Shown here: positions 49,979 through 59,739 of the stretch, in pieces
How positions within the stretch are numbered: the first letter of the stretch is position 1
How the letters are laid out: each line of letters begins with the position of its first letter
NCBI GenBank assembly: GCA_028283625.1
Contig: JAPWKG010000004.1
Coordinates: 62,001 to 126,000 of the forward strand
Source: Acidobacteriaceae bacterium
GTDB lineage: Bacteria; Acidobacteriota; Terriglobia; Terriglobales; Acidobacteriaceae
Reading direction: 5' to 3'
DNA length: 64,000 nt
Notes under the pieces: generated by a model
Seen by the model: the letters and a program-made list of their open reading frames with translations, nothing else
What the model was told of the DNA's origin: nothing
Database searches by the model: none
Position numbers and translations under genes: made by a program

Positions 49979-52900
49979 TCAAAACGAAAGCCGTAAGCCT
50001 GCTTCGAGCTGGCGCTCCCGGGCAAGCCCGGAGGTGGAGGAGAGCGGTGTTCCGAAGGCCGGTGTGGTGATGCCCTCGGCGGCGACCGTCGCCGCGTTCT
50101 GAAAGAGGAGCGGTGTTATTCCGTTCGCTGCGTCGCCAACGAGAAAAGCTCTTGTTTCTACACGCGTGAGGTTGCGGCTGTTGAACGCGTTGAAGGCTTC
50201 GGCGAAGAGCTCTCCCCGCCAGCGTCTCCCGGCATGCAGCTGACGGGTGAGCCGCAGGTCCATCCGTCCGCGCGGCGGCAGGCGCAGGGTATTGCGCCCG
50301 ACGCTGGGCAGGTAAGTGGCTCCGCCGGCGCCGTTCAGGGTAATGTGTCCTCCGCTGAGATTGCTTCCGCCGTAGACGCCGTAGGAGTAGGGCGCACCGC
50401 TCCCGGCCACGCCGATCGCGGAGATCTGCCAGCTGTTCAACAGCATCTGCTGCCAGGGCGTGGCGTGCGGCCAGGCAGAGCTCGCGGTAAGGCTCCCTGC
50501 AAAGTGGTGAGGATAGTCGAGCGTGCCGCGGCCTTTGTCGTAGCCGTTCACGAAGGGATCGAGCTGCGTCATGGTGCGCGGTGACGCGCCGAGCGAAGGG
50601 GCGTAGTCAATGGCATGGGACCACGCGTAGGCCGCATGGAGATCCATCGTTCTCCAGCGCTCCTGCAGCTCCGCGGTGAGCGCGTGATACGTCGCGTTCG
50701 CTGAGGAGGTGACTGCGGTGATTGGACCGTAGCTGCTGAGGCGCCGTGAGGTGTAGAGAGGCAGAGCAAAGGTGGAGCCCGGACGGAGCCCGGGAGAGTC
50801 GGAGTTGGCGCTGAGCTGGAAGCGGATGGAACGGGTGGACGGTGCGATGTTCAGGTCGGCGCTGCCGGGCAGCTGGGTTGCGAGCGAGCCGTTGTAACCC
50901 AGGCGCAGGCTGGCATGGGCCCCGAGCGAATGTTGCAGCTCAAGTCCAAAACGCTGCACACTCGGCAGGCGGAAGTTCTTTGCAAAAAGCACCGCGCTAC
51001 TGGTTTGCGCTGCGGCGCTGGAAGGGCCGTTCAGGAAGGCGCACGGATAGCCGAAGCTGACCGTAGGCTGTTGCGGACAAAGCGTCTCCGTCGAAGGAGT
51101 GATGCGAATGCGCTCGGTGGTTGTGGGCAGAGCGGTTTCTGCCAGCGCGGAACGAATCGTAGCTCCGGGAACACGGCCGAAGTACAGCCCGTAGCCAAGC
51201 CTTGCGGTAAAGCCTTGGGGAGCGTCCCAGAGCAGCGAGATGCGCGGGCCAAAGTTATTTCTATCTTCCGGAAAGCTTGCGGTGCTTCCCCTGCGCGGGG
51301 CTTCCACGAGGGTTTGCAGGGCGCTGTCGAGCGCGGCATTCGGTGTCTGCGGCAAAGGCAGCAGAAGGTACTCGCTGCGCACGCCAAGGCTAAGCCGCAG
51401 CGAGCGCGTGGGCTGAAGTGACCAGGAAAGAAAGCCCTCCAGCTCATGCGTATTAAACAAGGTGGATGTACTGCCGAAGCTTTGCGTGAAGCTCTGGAAA
51501 CAGAAGCGGTGCAGGGTGGCTGCAAGGCTTGGGCAAGCAGCGTTGGGATAAGTGTTGACGCCGTAGGTGTAGTCCGTGATCCAGTCCACCAATCCGCCTG
51601 CATGGCCTCCGGTTGTACCGCTTGAGTAGGTGAACGTGCCGTTTGTGTTGGTCTGCGAGGCGATGCGGTCGTGAATCCTGCTCCAGCCAGCACCAAGCTG
51701 GAGCTGCGAGTGTCGTCCGCTACGCCTCGCCTGGACAGCAAGCTGCACGCGCTGCTCCGCCGGATAGGCGATGCGGCCAAGGCTGGCGGGAGTGCCGTAG
51801 GTAAAGCCTTCCGGCTCGATGCGGACCTCCGGGGCATAGCCACCCGGCGAGATGGCTGGTTCCTGGGCGGCGGGAGCGTTGGGTGTTTCGTACTCCAGAT
51901 CCTGCACCCATTGGCCATGAACCTGGAGCAGCCAATGGGGGCTGAGAGGACGGCTCCAGCCGAGAGCTACAGCGTCTACATCGGCGTTCGCGTTGCCGAT
52001 GCTGTGCACACCCCGCTGTTGCACGGCATCGGAGCGGCTGGCGAAGCCAGCTCCGGTGGGCGCGGCGTAGCGGTTGCGTGTCCAGTCCAGGTGTAGCGCG
52101 TCGTGCGTGCCGGGCTGTGCGTCGAGCCGCAGGAAAATGAGTGTGCGCCAGGAGTGACGGTCAGTTTCTCCTGCCAGCCCATCGAGATAGCGCAGCGCGG
52201 CGTCGATCTGCGGCGCGGTAACACCCCGCGTCCCCAGCAGCGCGCGCTGGGTTTCGGTCAGCGAGAAGAAGCTGGCGGAGAGCGGCGAAGATACGACCGG
52301 ATTGTCACGCGACTGCGCCTCAAGCGAAGCAAAGCCCTGTGCCAGCTTGCCCAGCGGCGCGCCCACGTTGCCGCCAAACTGTGTCAGCGTGTCGCGAGGC
52401 CGCACCAGAGTGCTCGTTACATTGCCTGCGTTGTAGCGCGTCGCCACAGAGTATGGGTTGGTCGCTGCCCATCCGCTTTCGCGCTGCAGCAGAAAGAGCT
52501 GGCCGTGCAGCTCCGGGCTGCCTGCGCTCGTCTCGGCGGCGCTCCAGCCCCCCGCGCCCGGCTGGTCAGCGCGGTAGCTGCTCTGCGCCCGGCTGCTGTA
52601 GCTGCGTAAGGACGTGAGACCGAAGAGCGTTCCGGAGCGGACACCCCCTGCTGTAGCGCCGCGCGGGCCTCCGCGAAAGCTCTGCCATGCGCTCAGGCCG
52701 TCGACGGTGGTGGAGCTCGTGGAGCTGACCGGAAGCCCGGAGGAGGAGAGCCCCGCTGAGGCGGGAACGGCGTTTCCTCGGCGTGAGGAGCGCTCCTCCG
52801 CCTCGTCTTCTCCCAATGACGCGCTCGTGGCGTCGTGCATTTGCGGATCAAGTTCCGCTAAGCTTTCTACAGTACGGTCCCGCAGAGGGAGTTCGTGCAA

Positions 52901-53116
52901 CGCGTTGTCCGCCAGCGGTTCCGGCGCGTTCTGTGGCGTGGCACAGCCCTGCACGAGCAACGCTGTGAGCATAGCCCAGCCCAGCACGGTTCCCCTTACC
53001 CATCCCGTGGAACGCAATGGATCACTCCACCTCGCGTAGGCGAGGCCCTTTAGTTCGCAGCTGAAGTTTGATCCCACCGTACCTTGACCAGCCCGAATTG
53101 GGAAGGGGGAGTTCAT
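49979..53116 (-). CDS. Oar-like TonB-dependent receptor without regulatory-like domain
   Basis: The 1045-residue protein ends RERQLEAGLRLSF, as outer-membrane barrels do. A hydrophobic segment with a possible lipobox-like Cys (LTALLVQGCATP, about residues 50-61) follows an unusual 45-residue lead. HELPLRDRTVESL and ELHGQLFLLQRESGWAATNPYS resemble the plug of Oar-type receptors (LPLNGR... / FHG...). Beta-barrel repeats such as TLEGFLSWSL-like and LRLSLGVRSEYLLLPLP follow. The carboxypeptidase-regulatory-like domain typical of the group is absent. The correct start is uncertain; an internal GTG could give a normal signal. Cargo unknown. It is divergent from obg by 82 bases. Confidence 0.72.
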   Translation of the reverse strand: MNSPFPIRAGQGTVGSNFSCELKGLAYARWSDPLRSTGWVRGTVLGWAMLTALLVQGCATPQNAPEPLADNALHELPLRDRTVESLAELDPQMHDATSASLGEDEAEERSSRRGNAVPASAGLSSSGLPVSSTSSTTVDGLSAWQSFRGGPRGATAGGVRSGTLFGLTSLRSYSSRAQSSYRADQPGAGGWSAAETSAGSPELHGQLFLLQRESGWAATNPYSVATRYNAGNVTSTLVRPRDTLTQFGGNVGAPLGKLAQGFASLEAQSRDNPVVSSPLSASFFSLTETQRALLGTRGVTAPQIDAALRYLDGLAGETDRHSWRTLIFLRLDAQPGTHDALHLDWTRNRYAAPTGAGFASRSDAVQQRGVHSIGNANADVDAVALGWSRPLSPHWLLQVHGQWVQDLEYETPNAPAAQEPAISPGGYAPEVRIEPEGFTYGTPASLGRIAYPAEQRVQLAVQARRSGRHSQLQLGAGWSRIHDRIASQTNTNGTFTYSSGTTGGHAGGLVDWITDYTYGVNTYPNAACPSLAATLHRFCFQSFTQSFGSTSTLFNTHELEGFLSWSLQPTRSLRLSLGVRSEYLLLPLPQTPNAALDSALQTLVEAPRRGSTASFPEDRNNFGPRISLLWDAPQGFTARLGYGLYFGRVPGATIRSALAETALPTTTERIRITPSTETLCPQQPTVSFGYPCAFLNGPSSAAAQTSSAVLFAKNFRLPSVQRFGLELQHSLGAHASLRLGYNGSLATQLPGSADLNIAPSTRSIRFQLSANSDSPGLRPGSTFALPLYTSRRLSSYGPITAVTSSANATYHALTAELQERWRTMDLHAAYAWSHAIDYAPSLGASPRTMTQLDPFVNGYDKGRGTLDYPHHFAGSLTASSAWPHATPWQQMLLNSWQISAIGVAGSGAPYSYGVYGGSNLSGGHITLNGAGGATYLPSVGRNTLRLPPRGRMDLRLTRQLHAGRRWRGELFAEAFNAFNSRNLTRVETRAFLVGDAANGITPLLFQNAATVAAEGITTPAFGTPLSSTSGLARERQLEAGLRLSF

Positions 53117-53198
53117 GGGGCGGGAGTAATTCCCGAAATGGAATTAGCGCGTCCCGGCAGGCGAACCAGCTAAACTGAAATAGGAGCAAGAAAGAACG

Positions 53199-54344
53199 AT
53201 GTTTATTGACGAGGCACGAATCCGCATCAAAGCCGGGGACGGCGGCAATGGTTGTATGGCCTTCCGGCGCGAGAAGTTTGTGCCGCGTGGAGGTCCGTCC
53301 GGGGGAGATGGTGGCCACGGAGGCGATATCCTGCTCCGTTCCTCCGCCATGCACAACACGCTGGTGCACTTCCGGTTTTATCCGGAGCACAAGAGCGAGC
53401 GCGGCGAGCATGGTCTGGGTTCGAACATGAGCGGACGCTCAGGCGAGCCGCTGGTGTTGCAGGTTCCCGTTGGCACGGTGGTTTACGACGAAGAGACCGG
53501 TGCGCAGGTTCATGATTTCCAAACGGTAGGCGAAGAGGTTGTGATTGCTCGTGGTGGCCGTGGTGGCCGTGGCAATCAGCACTTTGCCACGAGCACGCAC
53601 CAGGCGCCGCGTGAGCACGAACTCGGGCGTCCGGGTGAGGCACGCAACCTGCGTCTTGAGCTGCGCCTGCTGGCTGATGCGGGGCTGGTCGGGTTTCCGA
53701 ACGTCGGCAAGTCCACGCTGATCTCTCGCATCTCGGCAGCGAAGCCCAAGATTGCCAACTATGCTTTCACCACGCTGGAGCCGAACCTTGGCGTAGTGCA
53801 GATCGGCGATTACCCGTATGTGCAGTCCTTTACCGTGGCCGACGTGCCTGGGTTGATTGAGGGAGCGCATCTGGGAGCAGGGCTTGGCGTGCAGTTCCTC
53901 AAGCACATTGAGCGCACCTCGGTCTTGGTGCATTTGGTGGACGTCTCCGATACGGCGATTACTCCAGAGAGCCTGGCGCCGGGGGAGACGGCTGATCCGG
54001 TGGAGAACTTCAACATCATCACGGCGGAACTGAAGTCGTTTGATCCAACGCTGGTGGCTAAGCCCACGTTGTTGGTAGCGACGAAGATCGACGCGGCGAA
54101 CCCGGACAAACTGAAGAAGCTTGCTACCTTTGCCAAGCGGAAGAAGCTGCCGTTCTATCAGATCTCGGCGGTAACGGGTGAGGGAATTGAGAAGTTGAAG
54201 TATGCGATGGCTGAGGCGGTGGAAACGCATCGCACGATCAACCTCACCTCGCCCCCGAAGTCGGAGACGGTTGTGAAGGCGGGCAAGCATAAGTCCGCAT
54301 ATCCGCCGCCGGCGCCGAACGCACGTGGCTCGCGAACGCACTAA
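53199..54344 (+). CDS. obg: Obg GTPase
   Basis: Obg is an essential GTPase that binds the large ribosomal subunit and links assembly to growth and (p)ppGpp. The 381-residue protein has the N-terminal glycine-rich Obg domain ([49 protein letters not shown]). The G domain follows, with G1 [11 protein letters not shown] at about residue 165, G3 [16 protein letters not shown] and G4 VATKID. There is no separate C-terminal OCT domain, only a short basic tail. It starts at ATG 53199 after a GGAG-type site. A strong terminator follows its stop. Confidence 0.95.
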   Translation: MFIDEARIRIKAGDGGNGCMAFRREKFVPRGGPSGGDGGHGGDILLRSSAMHNTLVHFRFYPEHKSERGEHGLGSNMSGRSGEPLVLQVPVGTVVYDEETGAQVHDFQTVGEEVVIARGGRGGRGNQHFATSTHQAPREHELGRPGEARNLRLELRLLADAGLVGFPNVGKSTLISRISAAKPKIANYAFTTLEPNLGVVQIGDYPYVQSFTVADVPGLIEGAHLGAGLGVQFLKHIERTSVLVHLVDVSDTAITPESLAPGETADPVENFNIITAELKSFDPTLVAKPTLLVATKIDAANPDKLKKLATFAKRKKLPFYQISAVTGEGIEKLKYAMAEAVETHRTINLTSPPKSETVVKAGKHKSAYPPPAPNARGSRTH

Positions 54345-54363
54345 GCCGTGCTGAGCAGAAAAA

Positions 54364-54403
54364 GCCGGAAGGGACGAGGAGATTTTCTCTCGTCCCTTCC
54401 GGC
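54364..54403 (+). terminator. Terminator after obg
   Basis: GCCGGAAGGGACGAG (54364-54378) and CTCGTCCCTTCCGGC (54389-54403) pair perfectly over 15 bp. AAAA before and TTTT after allow use on both strands. Confidence 0.9.
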
Positions 54404-54427
54404 TTTTCTGGTCTGGATGATGGGCGT

Positions 54428-54541
54428 CTACCAGCGCGCGGTATAGCAGGCAACGAAGAAGATACACGCTACGCCAAAGGCGATGAGGGCTACCGGCCAG
54501 TATCGATCGATGAGGTGCTCGTCGTTGTGGTGCTCTTCCAT
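54428..54541 (-). CDS. 37-residue single-helix membrane protein
   Basis: ATG 54541 is preceded by GGAGG at a good distance, and the product MEEHHNDEHLIDRYWPVALI continues into IAFGVACIFFVACYTARW. It has an acidic, His-rich N-terminus and one membrane helix. The longer frame from 54682 overlaps tyrA and is rejected. The gene sits 37 bases after the tyrA stop on the same strand and is likely the last member of the proB-proA-tyrA transcript. The strong ribosome binding site is the main evidence that it is real. Function unknown. Confidence 0.6.
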   Translation of the reverse strand: MEEHHNDEHLIDRYWPVALIAFGVACIFFVACYTARW

Positions 54542-54578
54542 CGTGGGTTTCCTCCGGCCTACGATGCTAGCACCGGTC

Positions 54579-55451
54579 TTACGGCCTGGGCTGCTGCGCA
54601 CGAAAGCGATTTGCCGTGCGGAACTCTTCGCGCAGCTCCGGGGTGCGCAGGTTTTCGCGCAGGTGCTGCAGTCTTTGTTCAAGCGCCAGCAGCGTCGCGG
54701 CGATCGGCTCGGTGTTGGTCAGCGCGATATCGCGCCACATGCTGTAGGGACTGGAGCCAAGACGCGTGGTTTCACGCAGGGCTCTACCGCCGACGGCCTG
54801 AACCTCGGCCACGGCATCTCCGGGGAAGGTATCTTCCAGCAGTGCAGCGAGTGCGGTTGAAAGCATCTGCGGTAGATGCGAAACCCACGCGCAAAGCTCA
54901 TCGTGCCGCGTTGCATCGATCTCACGCACATTTGCGCCGAAGTCTTCTACCCATGCCTGCCATTGCAGCGCGAGCGGCGATGCGGGGATGGGCGGAGTGA
55001 AGAGCCACGTAGCGCCGTGGAAAAGCTCCGCGTCCGCCAGGGCTGCGCCACCGGCTTCTTTCCCTGCCATGGGATGGCCGGCGAGGAACGAGGCTTTGCC
55101 TGCCCCGTTGTACAGCCGTGCCGCCGCATCGCAGATCGTTCGCTTCGTGCTTCCTGCATCGGTTACCAGCTGGTGTGGGCCGAGCACGGGAGCAAGTCGC
55201 TCCATCCAATCCAGAATCGGCAGCACAGGAGCGGCCAGCACATAGATATCGGCCACATCGCGTTCGAAGACGTCTTCGATATTGGGCAGAACACGATGCA
55301 GCGCGCCGCTGGCCAGCGCGGTTGCGGACTCCTGCACATGAGGATCCCAGCCGAGGACCTCACCGTCGAAGCGCTCGCCGAGCGACCGCAACGCCAGTCC
55401 GATCGAAGCCCCGATCAGGCCGGTTCCGACGATCAGGACGCGTGTGCTCAT
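54579..55451 (-). CDS. tyrA: Prephenate dehydrogenase
   Basis: The 290-residue enzyme oxidatively decarboxylates prephenate to 4-hydroxyphenylpyruvate in tyrosine synthesis. The Rossmann start is LIVGTGLIGASIGLALRSLG. Other features are VTDAGSTKRTICDAA (prephenate-binding), HPMAGKEAGGAA with the catalytic His, and WVSHLPQMLSTALAAL in the helical C-terminal domain. There is no ACT or chorismate-mutase domain, so it is the monofunctional type; the mutase is the separate aroQ at 59740. Its ATG overlaps the proA stop by 4 bases (ATGA). Confidence 0.93.
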   Translation of the reverse strand: MSTRVLIVGTGLIGASIGLALRSLGERFDGEVLGWDPHVQESATALASGALHRVLPNIEDVFERDVADIYVLAAPVLPILDWMERLAPVLGPHQLVTDAGSTKRTICDAAARLYNGAGKASFLAGHPMAGKEAGGAALADAELFHGATWLFTPPIPASPLALQWQAWVEDFGANVREIDATRHDELCAWVSHLPQMLSTALAALLEDTFPGDAVAEVQAVGGRALRETTRLGSSPYSMWRDIALTNTEPIAATLLALEQRLQHLRENLRTPELREEFRTANRFRAQQPRP

Positions 55452-56779
55452 TTTGGTTCTCGTCTGTGGGTGAAGGTGCGTGCTGCGGCGCCGCGATAAT
55501 CTCCGGCTACGTGGCCTCGCCCACGTAGTACGTACTTGTAGGTGGTCAGTCCGTCGAGCCCTACCGGTCCGCGTGCATGAAATTTGCTGGTGCTGATACC
55601 GACCTCGGCGCCAAAGCCATAGCGGAAGCCATCGGCAAACCGTGTGCTGGCATTGTGATAAACACCCGCTGCATCCACCTCGCGTAGAAAGCGTTCGGCT
55701 GCGGCCCGGTCTTCGGTAAGAATGCTTTCCGTATGCGAAGAGCCGTGGTGATGAATGTGCGCAATCGCATCCTCGATGGAGTCAACCACTCCGAGCGCAA
55801 CCTCAGGCTCGCCATACTCGTGCGACCAAGAGCCGACCGCGTTGATGCCCTGCGCGAGCTCACGCACGCGGGCATCGCCGTGCAGCGCAACGCCGCGCCG
55901 TGCCAGGTGTTCGGCGAGCTTTGGCACAAACGAAGACGCGATCTCCTTGTGGACCAACACTGTTTCCACCGCATTGCAGGCTGCAGGGTAGTCCAGCTTG
56001 GAGTCGTCGATCACGCGCAGCGCCAGCTGCTGGTCTGCCGCGAGATCGACATAGATATGGCAGATGCCCTCTGCGTGTCCCAGCACAGGAATGCGCGTGT
56101 TCGCTTGTACGTGCTCTACAAGTTTTTTGGAGCCGCGCGGGATCACCATGTCGATCGCATCATGCATGGCCAGCAGCTCATTGGCCTGTTCACGGCCCAG
56201 CACAAGTGCAAGAAGATCTTCCGGAAGGCCGGCAGCAACCAGAGCGCCGCGCAGGACCCTGACCAGCGCGAGAGCTGTGCGCTCCACCTCTTTGCCCGGC
56301 TTCAGGATCACAGCGTTGCCGCTCTTCAGAGCAAGGGCAGCGATCTGTGTGACCGCATCGGGACGAGCCTCGAAGATGACGGCAAGAACGCCGAGCGGCA
56401 CGCTGATCTTTTCCAGATGAAGCCCGACCGGTGTTTCGCCTTCGAGCGGATCTTCGTTGTCCAGCTCAATTGCATCGAGCCTGCGCCCCAGCGGATCAGG
56501 CAGCGCAATCACCGAGCGAATCTGCTCGATCATCTCGTGCAACTTTGCTTCGCTTAGCTTCAAACGAGAAAGAGTCGAGGGGGAGAGATGGTCCTCGCCG
56601 GTCAACGCATCGGCTGCGGCAAGATCTTCTGCATTCGCGGCAAAGAGCTCTGCGGAGGACGCCTGAACCGCAGCGGCCATGGATGCAAGCGCCTGGTTGC
56701 GTGCTTCTTCCTGAAGCGGAGCAAGAAGGCGCGAAGCTGCCTTGGCGCGCCGTGCGAGTGCACGCACATCCGTACTCAT
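55448..56779 (-). CDS. proA: Glutamate-5-semialdehyde dehydrogenase
   Basis: The 443-residue ALDH-fold enzyme reduces glutamyl-5-phosphate to the semialdehyde in proline synthesis. It has RPDAVTQIAALALKSGNAVILKPGKE, IPRGSKKLVEHVQANTRIPVLGHAEGICHIYVD, the catalytic Cys in PAACNAVETVLVH, and ASTRFADGFRYGFGAEVGISTSK near the end, all typical of ProA. Start and stop overlap the neighbours by 4 bases each (proB upstream, tyrA downstream), so the three are translationally coupled. Confidence 0.96.
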   Translation of the reverse strand: MSTDVRALARRAKAASRLLAPLQEEARNQALASMAAAVQASSAELFAANAEDLAAADALTGEDHLSPSTLSRLKLSEAKLHEMIEQIRSVIALPDPLGRRLDAIELDNEDPLEGETPVGLHLEKISVPLGVLAVIFEARPDAVTQIAALALKSGNAVILKPGKEVERTALALVRVLRGALVAAGLPEDLLALVLGREQANELLAMHDAIDMVIPRGSKKLVEHVQANTRIPVLGHAEGICHIYVDLAADQQLALRVIDDSKLDYPAACNAVETVLVHKEIASSFVPKLAEHLARRGVALHGDARVRELAQGINAVGSWSHEYGEPEVALGVVDSIEDAIAHIHHHGSSHTESILTEDRAAAERFLREVDAAGVYHNASTRFADGFRYGFGAEVGISTSKFHARGPVGLDGLTTYKYVLRGRGHVAGDYRGAAARTFTHRREPK

Positions 56780-57591
56780 CGCCAGCTCCCGGCAAGCACA
56801 GGGCTAAACCGTGTTCCTAGATCTTCGCCTGCCACAATGCGTTCGAGTACCTGCGGCGTGCGGCCGTTGGCGATGATGACCTGCTTGCCGGCGCGCATCG
56901 CTATCTGAGCGCTTTCCAGTTTGGAGATCATGCCGCCGCGTCCACGTCCGTTGCCGCCCTGCGCGAGCTGCAGCACGCTCTCGTCGATGGTTTCGATGCG
57001 CGGCAGCAAGATAGCGCCGGGGTCCTGCGGGTTACGGTCGTAAAGACCGTCGACATCGGAGAGCAACACCAGCAGATCCGCATTGATGTGCTTGACCAGC
57101 AGGGCTGAGAGCTTGTCGTTATCGCCGAAGATGCGTTCCTTCTTGGGCGCGCCGTCGAGCGGGCGTTCCAGCTCAATGGTCGAGACCGTATCGTTTTCAT
57201 TCACGATAGGGATCACGCCGAGCGTGAGCAACGCATCCAGCGTTGCGCGCAGGTTGGAGTGGCGCATTGGGTCGCGGAAGTCATCTTCCGTCAGCAGCAC
57301 CTGAGCGATCGGGCAGTTCAAGCGATCAAAGGCATCGCCATAGAGCGACATCAGGCGAGATTGGCCGATGGCTGCGCAGGCCTGCACCTGTGCCAGTACG
57401 GTAGGTCGTGTCGTTAGCCCAAGGCGTTCTACTCCCAGACCGACAGCGCCGGAGGAGACCAGAAGCACTTCCAGTCCCTGATCGCGGATAGCGGCAACCT
57501 GCTCCATCAGACTGCAGAGCAGACCGAGAGCAACCTTACCGTCCTGGCGCATGATGACGTTCGTACCAAGCTTGACAACGATGCGATGCAT
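56776..57591 (-). CDS. proB: Glutamate 5-kinase, short form without PUA
   Basis: ATG 57591 (MHRIVVKLGTNV), with AAGGAAG about 7 bases upstream, starts a 271-residue kinase; the frame continues to 57651 but not in a protein-like way. It phosphorylates the gamma-carboxyl of glutamate, the first step of proline synthesis. It has the amino-acid-kinase motifs VVKLGTNVI, VLLVSSGAVGLG, PIVNENDTVS, FGDNDKLSALL and LLSDVDGLYDRNP. The PUA domain of the E. coli enzyme (about 370 residues) is missing, so this is the short type. It leads the proB-proA-tyrA unit. Confidence 0.95.
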   Translation of the reverse strand: MHRIVVKLGTNVIMRQDGKVALGLLCSLMEQVAAIRDQGLEVLLVSSGAVGLGVERLGLTTRPTVLAQVQACAAIGQSRLMSLYGDAFDRLNCPIAQVLLTEDDFRDPMRHSNLRATLDALLTLGVIPIVNENDTVSTIELERPLDGAPKKERIFGDNDKLSALLVKHINADLLVLLSDVDGLYDRNPQDPGAILLPRIETIDESVLQLAQGGNGRGRGGMISKLESAQIAMRAGKQVIIANGRTPQVLERIVAGEDLGTRFSPVLAGSWR

Positions 57592-57715
57592 ACAACACTT
57601 CCTTGCAAATACTGGCTTCACCTTTGATGGTAGCAAGCAGCAGCGCGCCATTGTGAGCTCAGATTAGACTCGAAACAGATTTTCCGAGCATTTCACCGTT
57701 AGATGAGGAGCTTTC

Positions 57716-58576
57716 ATGGTGCATCGTGCTTTTGTAGTCGGAATGTTTTTGTTGGGGACTGCGGGTTCACTCTCCGCGCAGCAGGCTGACCCGGCTGCCA
57801 TTCGTCAGGAAATTTCAGGGCTCCGTTCCGTACCCGAGAAGGAGCGCGGTGCTCGCACCGGGGCGATCGCTCATGAGATTGCGGCTCTGCCGGCGGGTAG
57901 GCCTAAGCTCGGGCTGGCGCTGGGGCTTGCGTCTCTTTCTACAGAAGGCGATCCGGGGAGAGACAACCTGCAAGCGGTGACCGATGCCCTGAGCGTTGCG
58001 CTGGCGACAACGCCTGTGCCGGCGAGCAAGAACGGTGAGCCAAGCCAGCCGTATATGGAGCTGGCAACCCTGGCGCGCTATGAGGACATGAAGGTGAGTG
58101 GCGCTGCGACAGAAAATGCGCAGTTCTCGGCCGCAATCAAGCTACTCGCCAGCCAGGATGAGGAGGCGGAAAAGGCGGACTTCACCCTGAAGGATTTCAA
58201 CGGCAAGAAGTGGACGATGAGCCAGCTGCGCGGCAAGATTGTGGTGCTGAACTTCTGGGCAACATGGTGCCCGCCATGCCGTCAGGAGCTGCCAAACCTT
58301 GACGCACTTGAGCAGCATTACGCTTCGCAGGGGCTCGTTGTGCTCGCGCTTACCTCTGAAAATGCTGCTACTGTCGGGGGCCTTTTCCGTGGATTCAAGC
58401 CGCACTTTACCGTGTTGTATGACACCGGCGGCGAGGTGGCGCAGAAGTATCACGTCAATAGTTTGCCGAGGACCTATGTTTTCAATCGCGAAGGCAAGCT
58501 CGCGGCGGTGGCTATGGATGGGCGTACGCAGCAGCAGTTTTTGCAGATGCTGCAAAAGGCCGGCCTGCAGCCTTAG
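57716..58576 (+). CDS. Exported TlpA-like thioredoxin-fold protein
   Basis: A signal peptide (MVHRAFVVGMFLLGTAGSLSAQQ) and about 110 residues of helical N-terminal region precede a TlpA/ResA-type thioredoxin domain (about residues 150-280). That domain has the active site NFWATWCPPCRQE, the cis-Pro loop (VNSLPRTYVFN) and the AHP/TSA-like FTLKDFNGKKW start. It likely reduces or shuffles disulfides in the periplasm, for example for cytochrome c maturation. GAGGAG lies before ATG 57716. It is divergent from proB, with 124 bases between. Confidence 0.87.
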   Translation: MVHRAFVVGMFLLGTAGSLSAQQADPAAIRQEISGLRSVPEKERGARTGAIAHEIAALPAGRPKLGLALGLASLSTEGDPGRDNLQAVTDALSVALATTPVPASKNGEPSQPYMELATLARYEDMKVSGAATENAQFSAAIKLLASQDEEAEKADFTLKDFNGKKWTMSQLRGKIVVLNFWATWCPPCRQELPNLDALEQHYASQGLVVLALTSENAATVGGLFRGFKPHFTVLYDTGGEVAQKYHVNSLPRTYVFNREGKLAAVAMDGRTQQQFLQMLQKAGLQP

Positions 58577-58590
58577 GGTGGGGCTGAAAC

Positions 58591-58628
58591 GCATGAAGGG
58601 CGGCTATCACTGTGGCCGCCCTTCATGC
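58591..58628. terminator. Terminator between TlpA-like gene and aroF
   Basis: GCATGAAGGGCGG (58591-58603) pairs with CCGCCCTTCATGC (58616-58628). The loop is 12 bases. It lies between converging genes. Confidence 0.75.
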
Positions 58629-58661
58629 ATTTGCGATTCCTGTGTCTGCGGGAGGCTCGCG

Positions 58662-59705
58662 TTATGCGTGGACTGCGGCAACCGCCGGAGCGACGCGGCG
58701 ATCCACCACCGGCGCCAGCAGACGCAGCTTGGCAACCAGCTCGTTCAACTGCTCCGGCGTGAGGGATTGTGCACCGTCGCTCATCGCCTTATCCGGATTG
58801 GGATGCATCTCCATCAACAAACCATCGCCCCCTGCAGCGACCGTGGCCATCGCCATGGCCGGCACGAACGAACGCTTGCCTACGCCGTGCGAAGGATCGC
58901 CAAAGACCGGAAGATGGGTCAGCGATTTGAGCACCGGAATCGCCGAGATATCCATCGTGTTGCGTGTTGCGGTTTCGAAGGTGCGAATGCCGCGTTCGCA
59001 GAGCATCAGGTCGTAGTTGCCGCCGCTCAGAATGTACTCTGCGCTGAGCAAGACCTCTTCGATGGTGGCAGAGATGCCACGCTTCATCAGCACCGGTTTA
59101 CGCACCTTGCCGAGCTCACGCAGAAGGTTGAAGTTCTGCATGTTGCGTGCGCCCACCTGGAAACAGTCGATGTAGGGCAGCATCGTTTCGATCTGCGAAA
59201 TCTCCATCACTTCGGTGATGACCAGGAGGCCGTTTTCGTCTGCGGCTTCGCGCATCAGCTTCAGGCCTTCAACCCCCATGCCCTGGAAGGAGTAGGGCGA
59301 AGAGCGGGGCTTGAACGCGCCGCCGCGCAGGAACTGTCCGCCTGCCTCCGCAACCTGCTTCGCGCTCAGACGAATCTGATCCCGGCTCTCTACCGAGCAA
59401 GGGCCAGCCATGATCACCACGTCTTCGCCACCGACGAGAACGCCGTTGGGGAACGTAATGCGCGTGCCTTCAGGACGGAAGCCGCGGCCTGCCAGCTTGT
59501 ACTGCGACGAGATACGGTACGCCTGCGAGACGCCGGGCAGAACCTGGAATTCGGTAACTTCAAAGTGCGAAGGCGCGCCAACGCCGGCGAGAATCGTCTG
59601 CGTCTGGCCTGTTGTGCGGTGCACGTTGAAGCCAAGCTCCTCCATGCGTTCGATGACTGCTTCAATCTGTTCTGTACTTGCCTGGTCCTGCATGGCAACG
59701 ATCAT
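58662..59705 (-). CDS. aroF: 3-deoxy-7-phosphoheptulonate synthase (AroF type)
   Basis: The 347-residue protein is the Bacillus/Thermotoga-type type I DAHP synthase, committing enzyme of the shikimate pathway. An N-terminal ferredoxin-like regulatory domain (residues about 1-70, [17 protein letters not shown]) precedes the barrel. The barrel has [44 protein letters not shown] and [15 protein letters not shown]. It is the fourth gene of trpB-trpA-aroQ-aroF, following the chorismate mutase by 34 bases. Expression would fall under the aromatic attenuator before trpB. The ferredoxin-like domain suggests feedback control, commonly by Tyr or Phe. Confidence 0.95.
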   Translation of the reverse strand: MIVAMQDQASTEQIEAVIERMEELGFNVHRTTGQTQTILAGVGAPSHFEVTEFQVLPGVSQAYRISSQYKLAGRGFRPEGTRITFPNGVLVGGEDVVIMAGPCSVESRDQIRLSAKQVAEAGGQFLRGGAFKPRSSPYSFQGMGVEGLKLMREAADENGLLVITEVMEISQIETMLPYIDCFQVGARNMQNFNLLRELGKVRKPVLMKRGISATIEEVLLSAEYILSGGNYDLMLCERGIRTFETATRNTMDISAIPVLKSLTHLPVFGDPSHGVGKRSFVPAMAMATVAAGGDGLLMEMHPNPDKAMSDGAQSLTPEQLNELVAKLRLLAPVVDRRVAPAVAAVHA

Positions 59706-59739
59706 TGCACTATCCTCTTGGTCTTTCTCGTAGCGCGAG

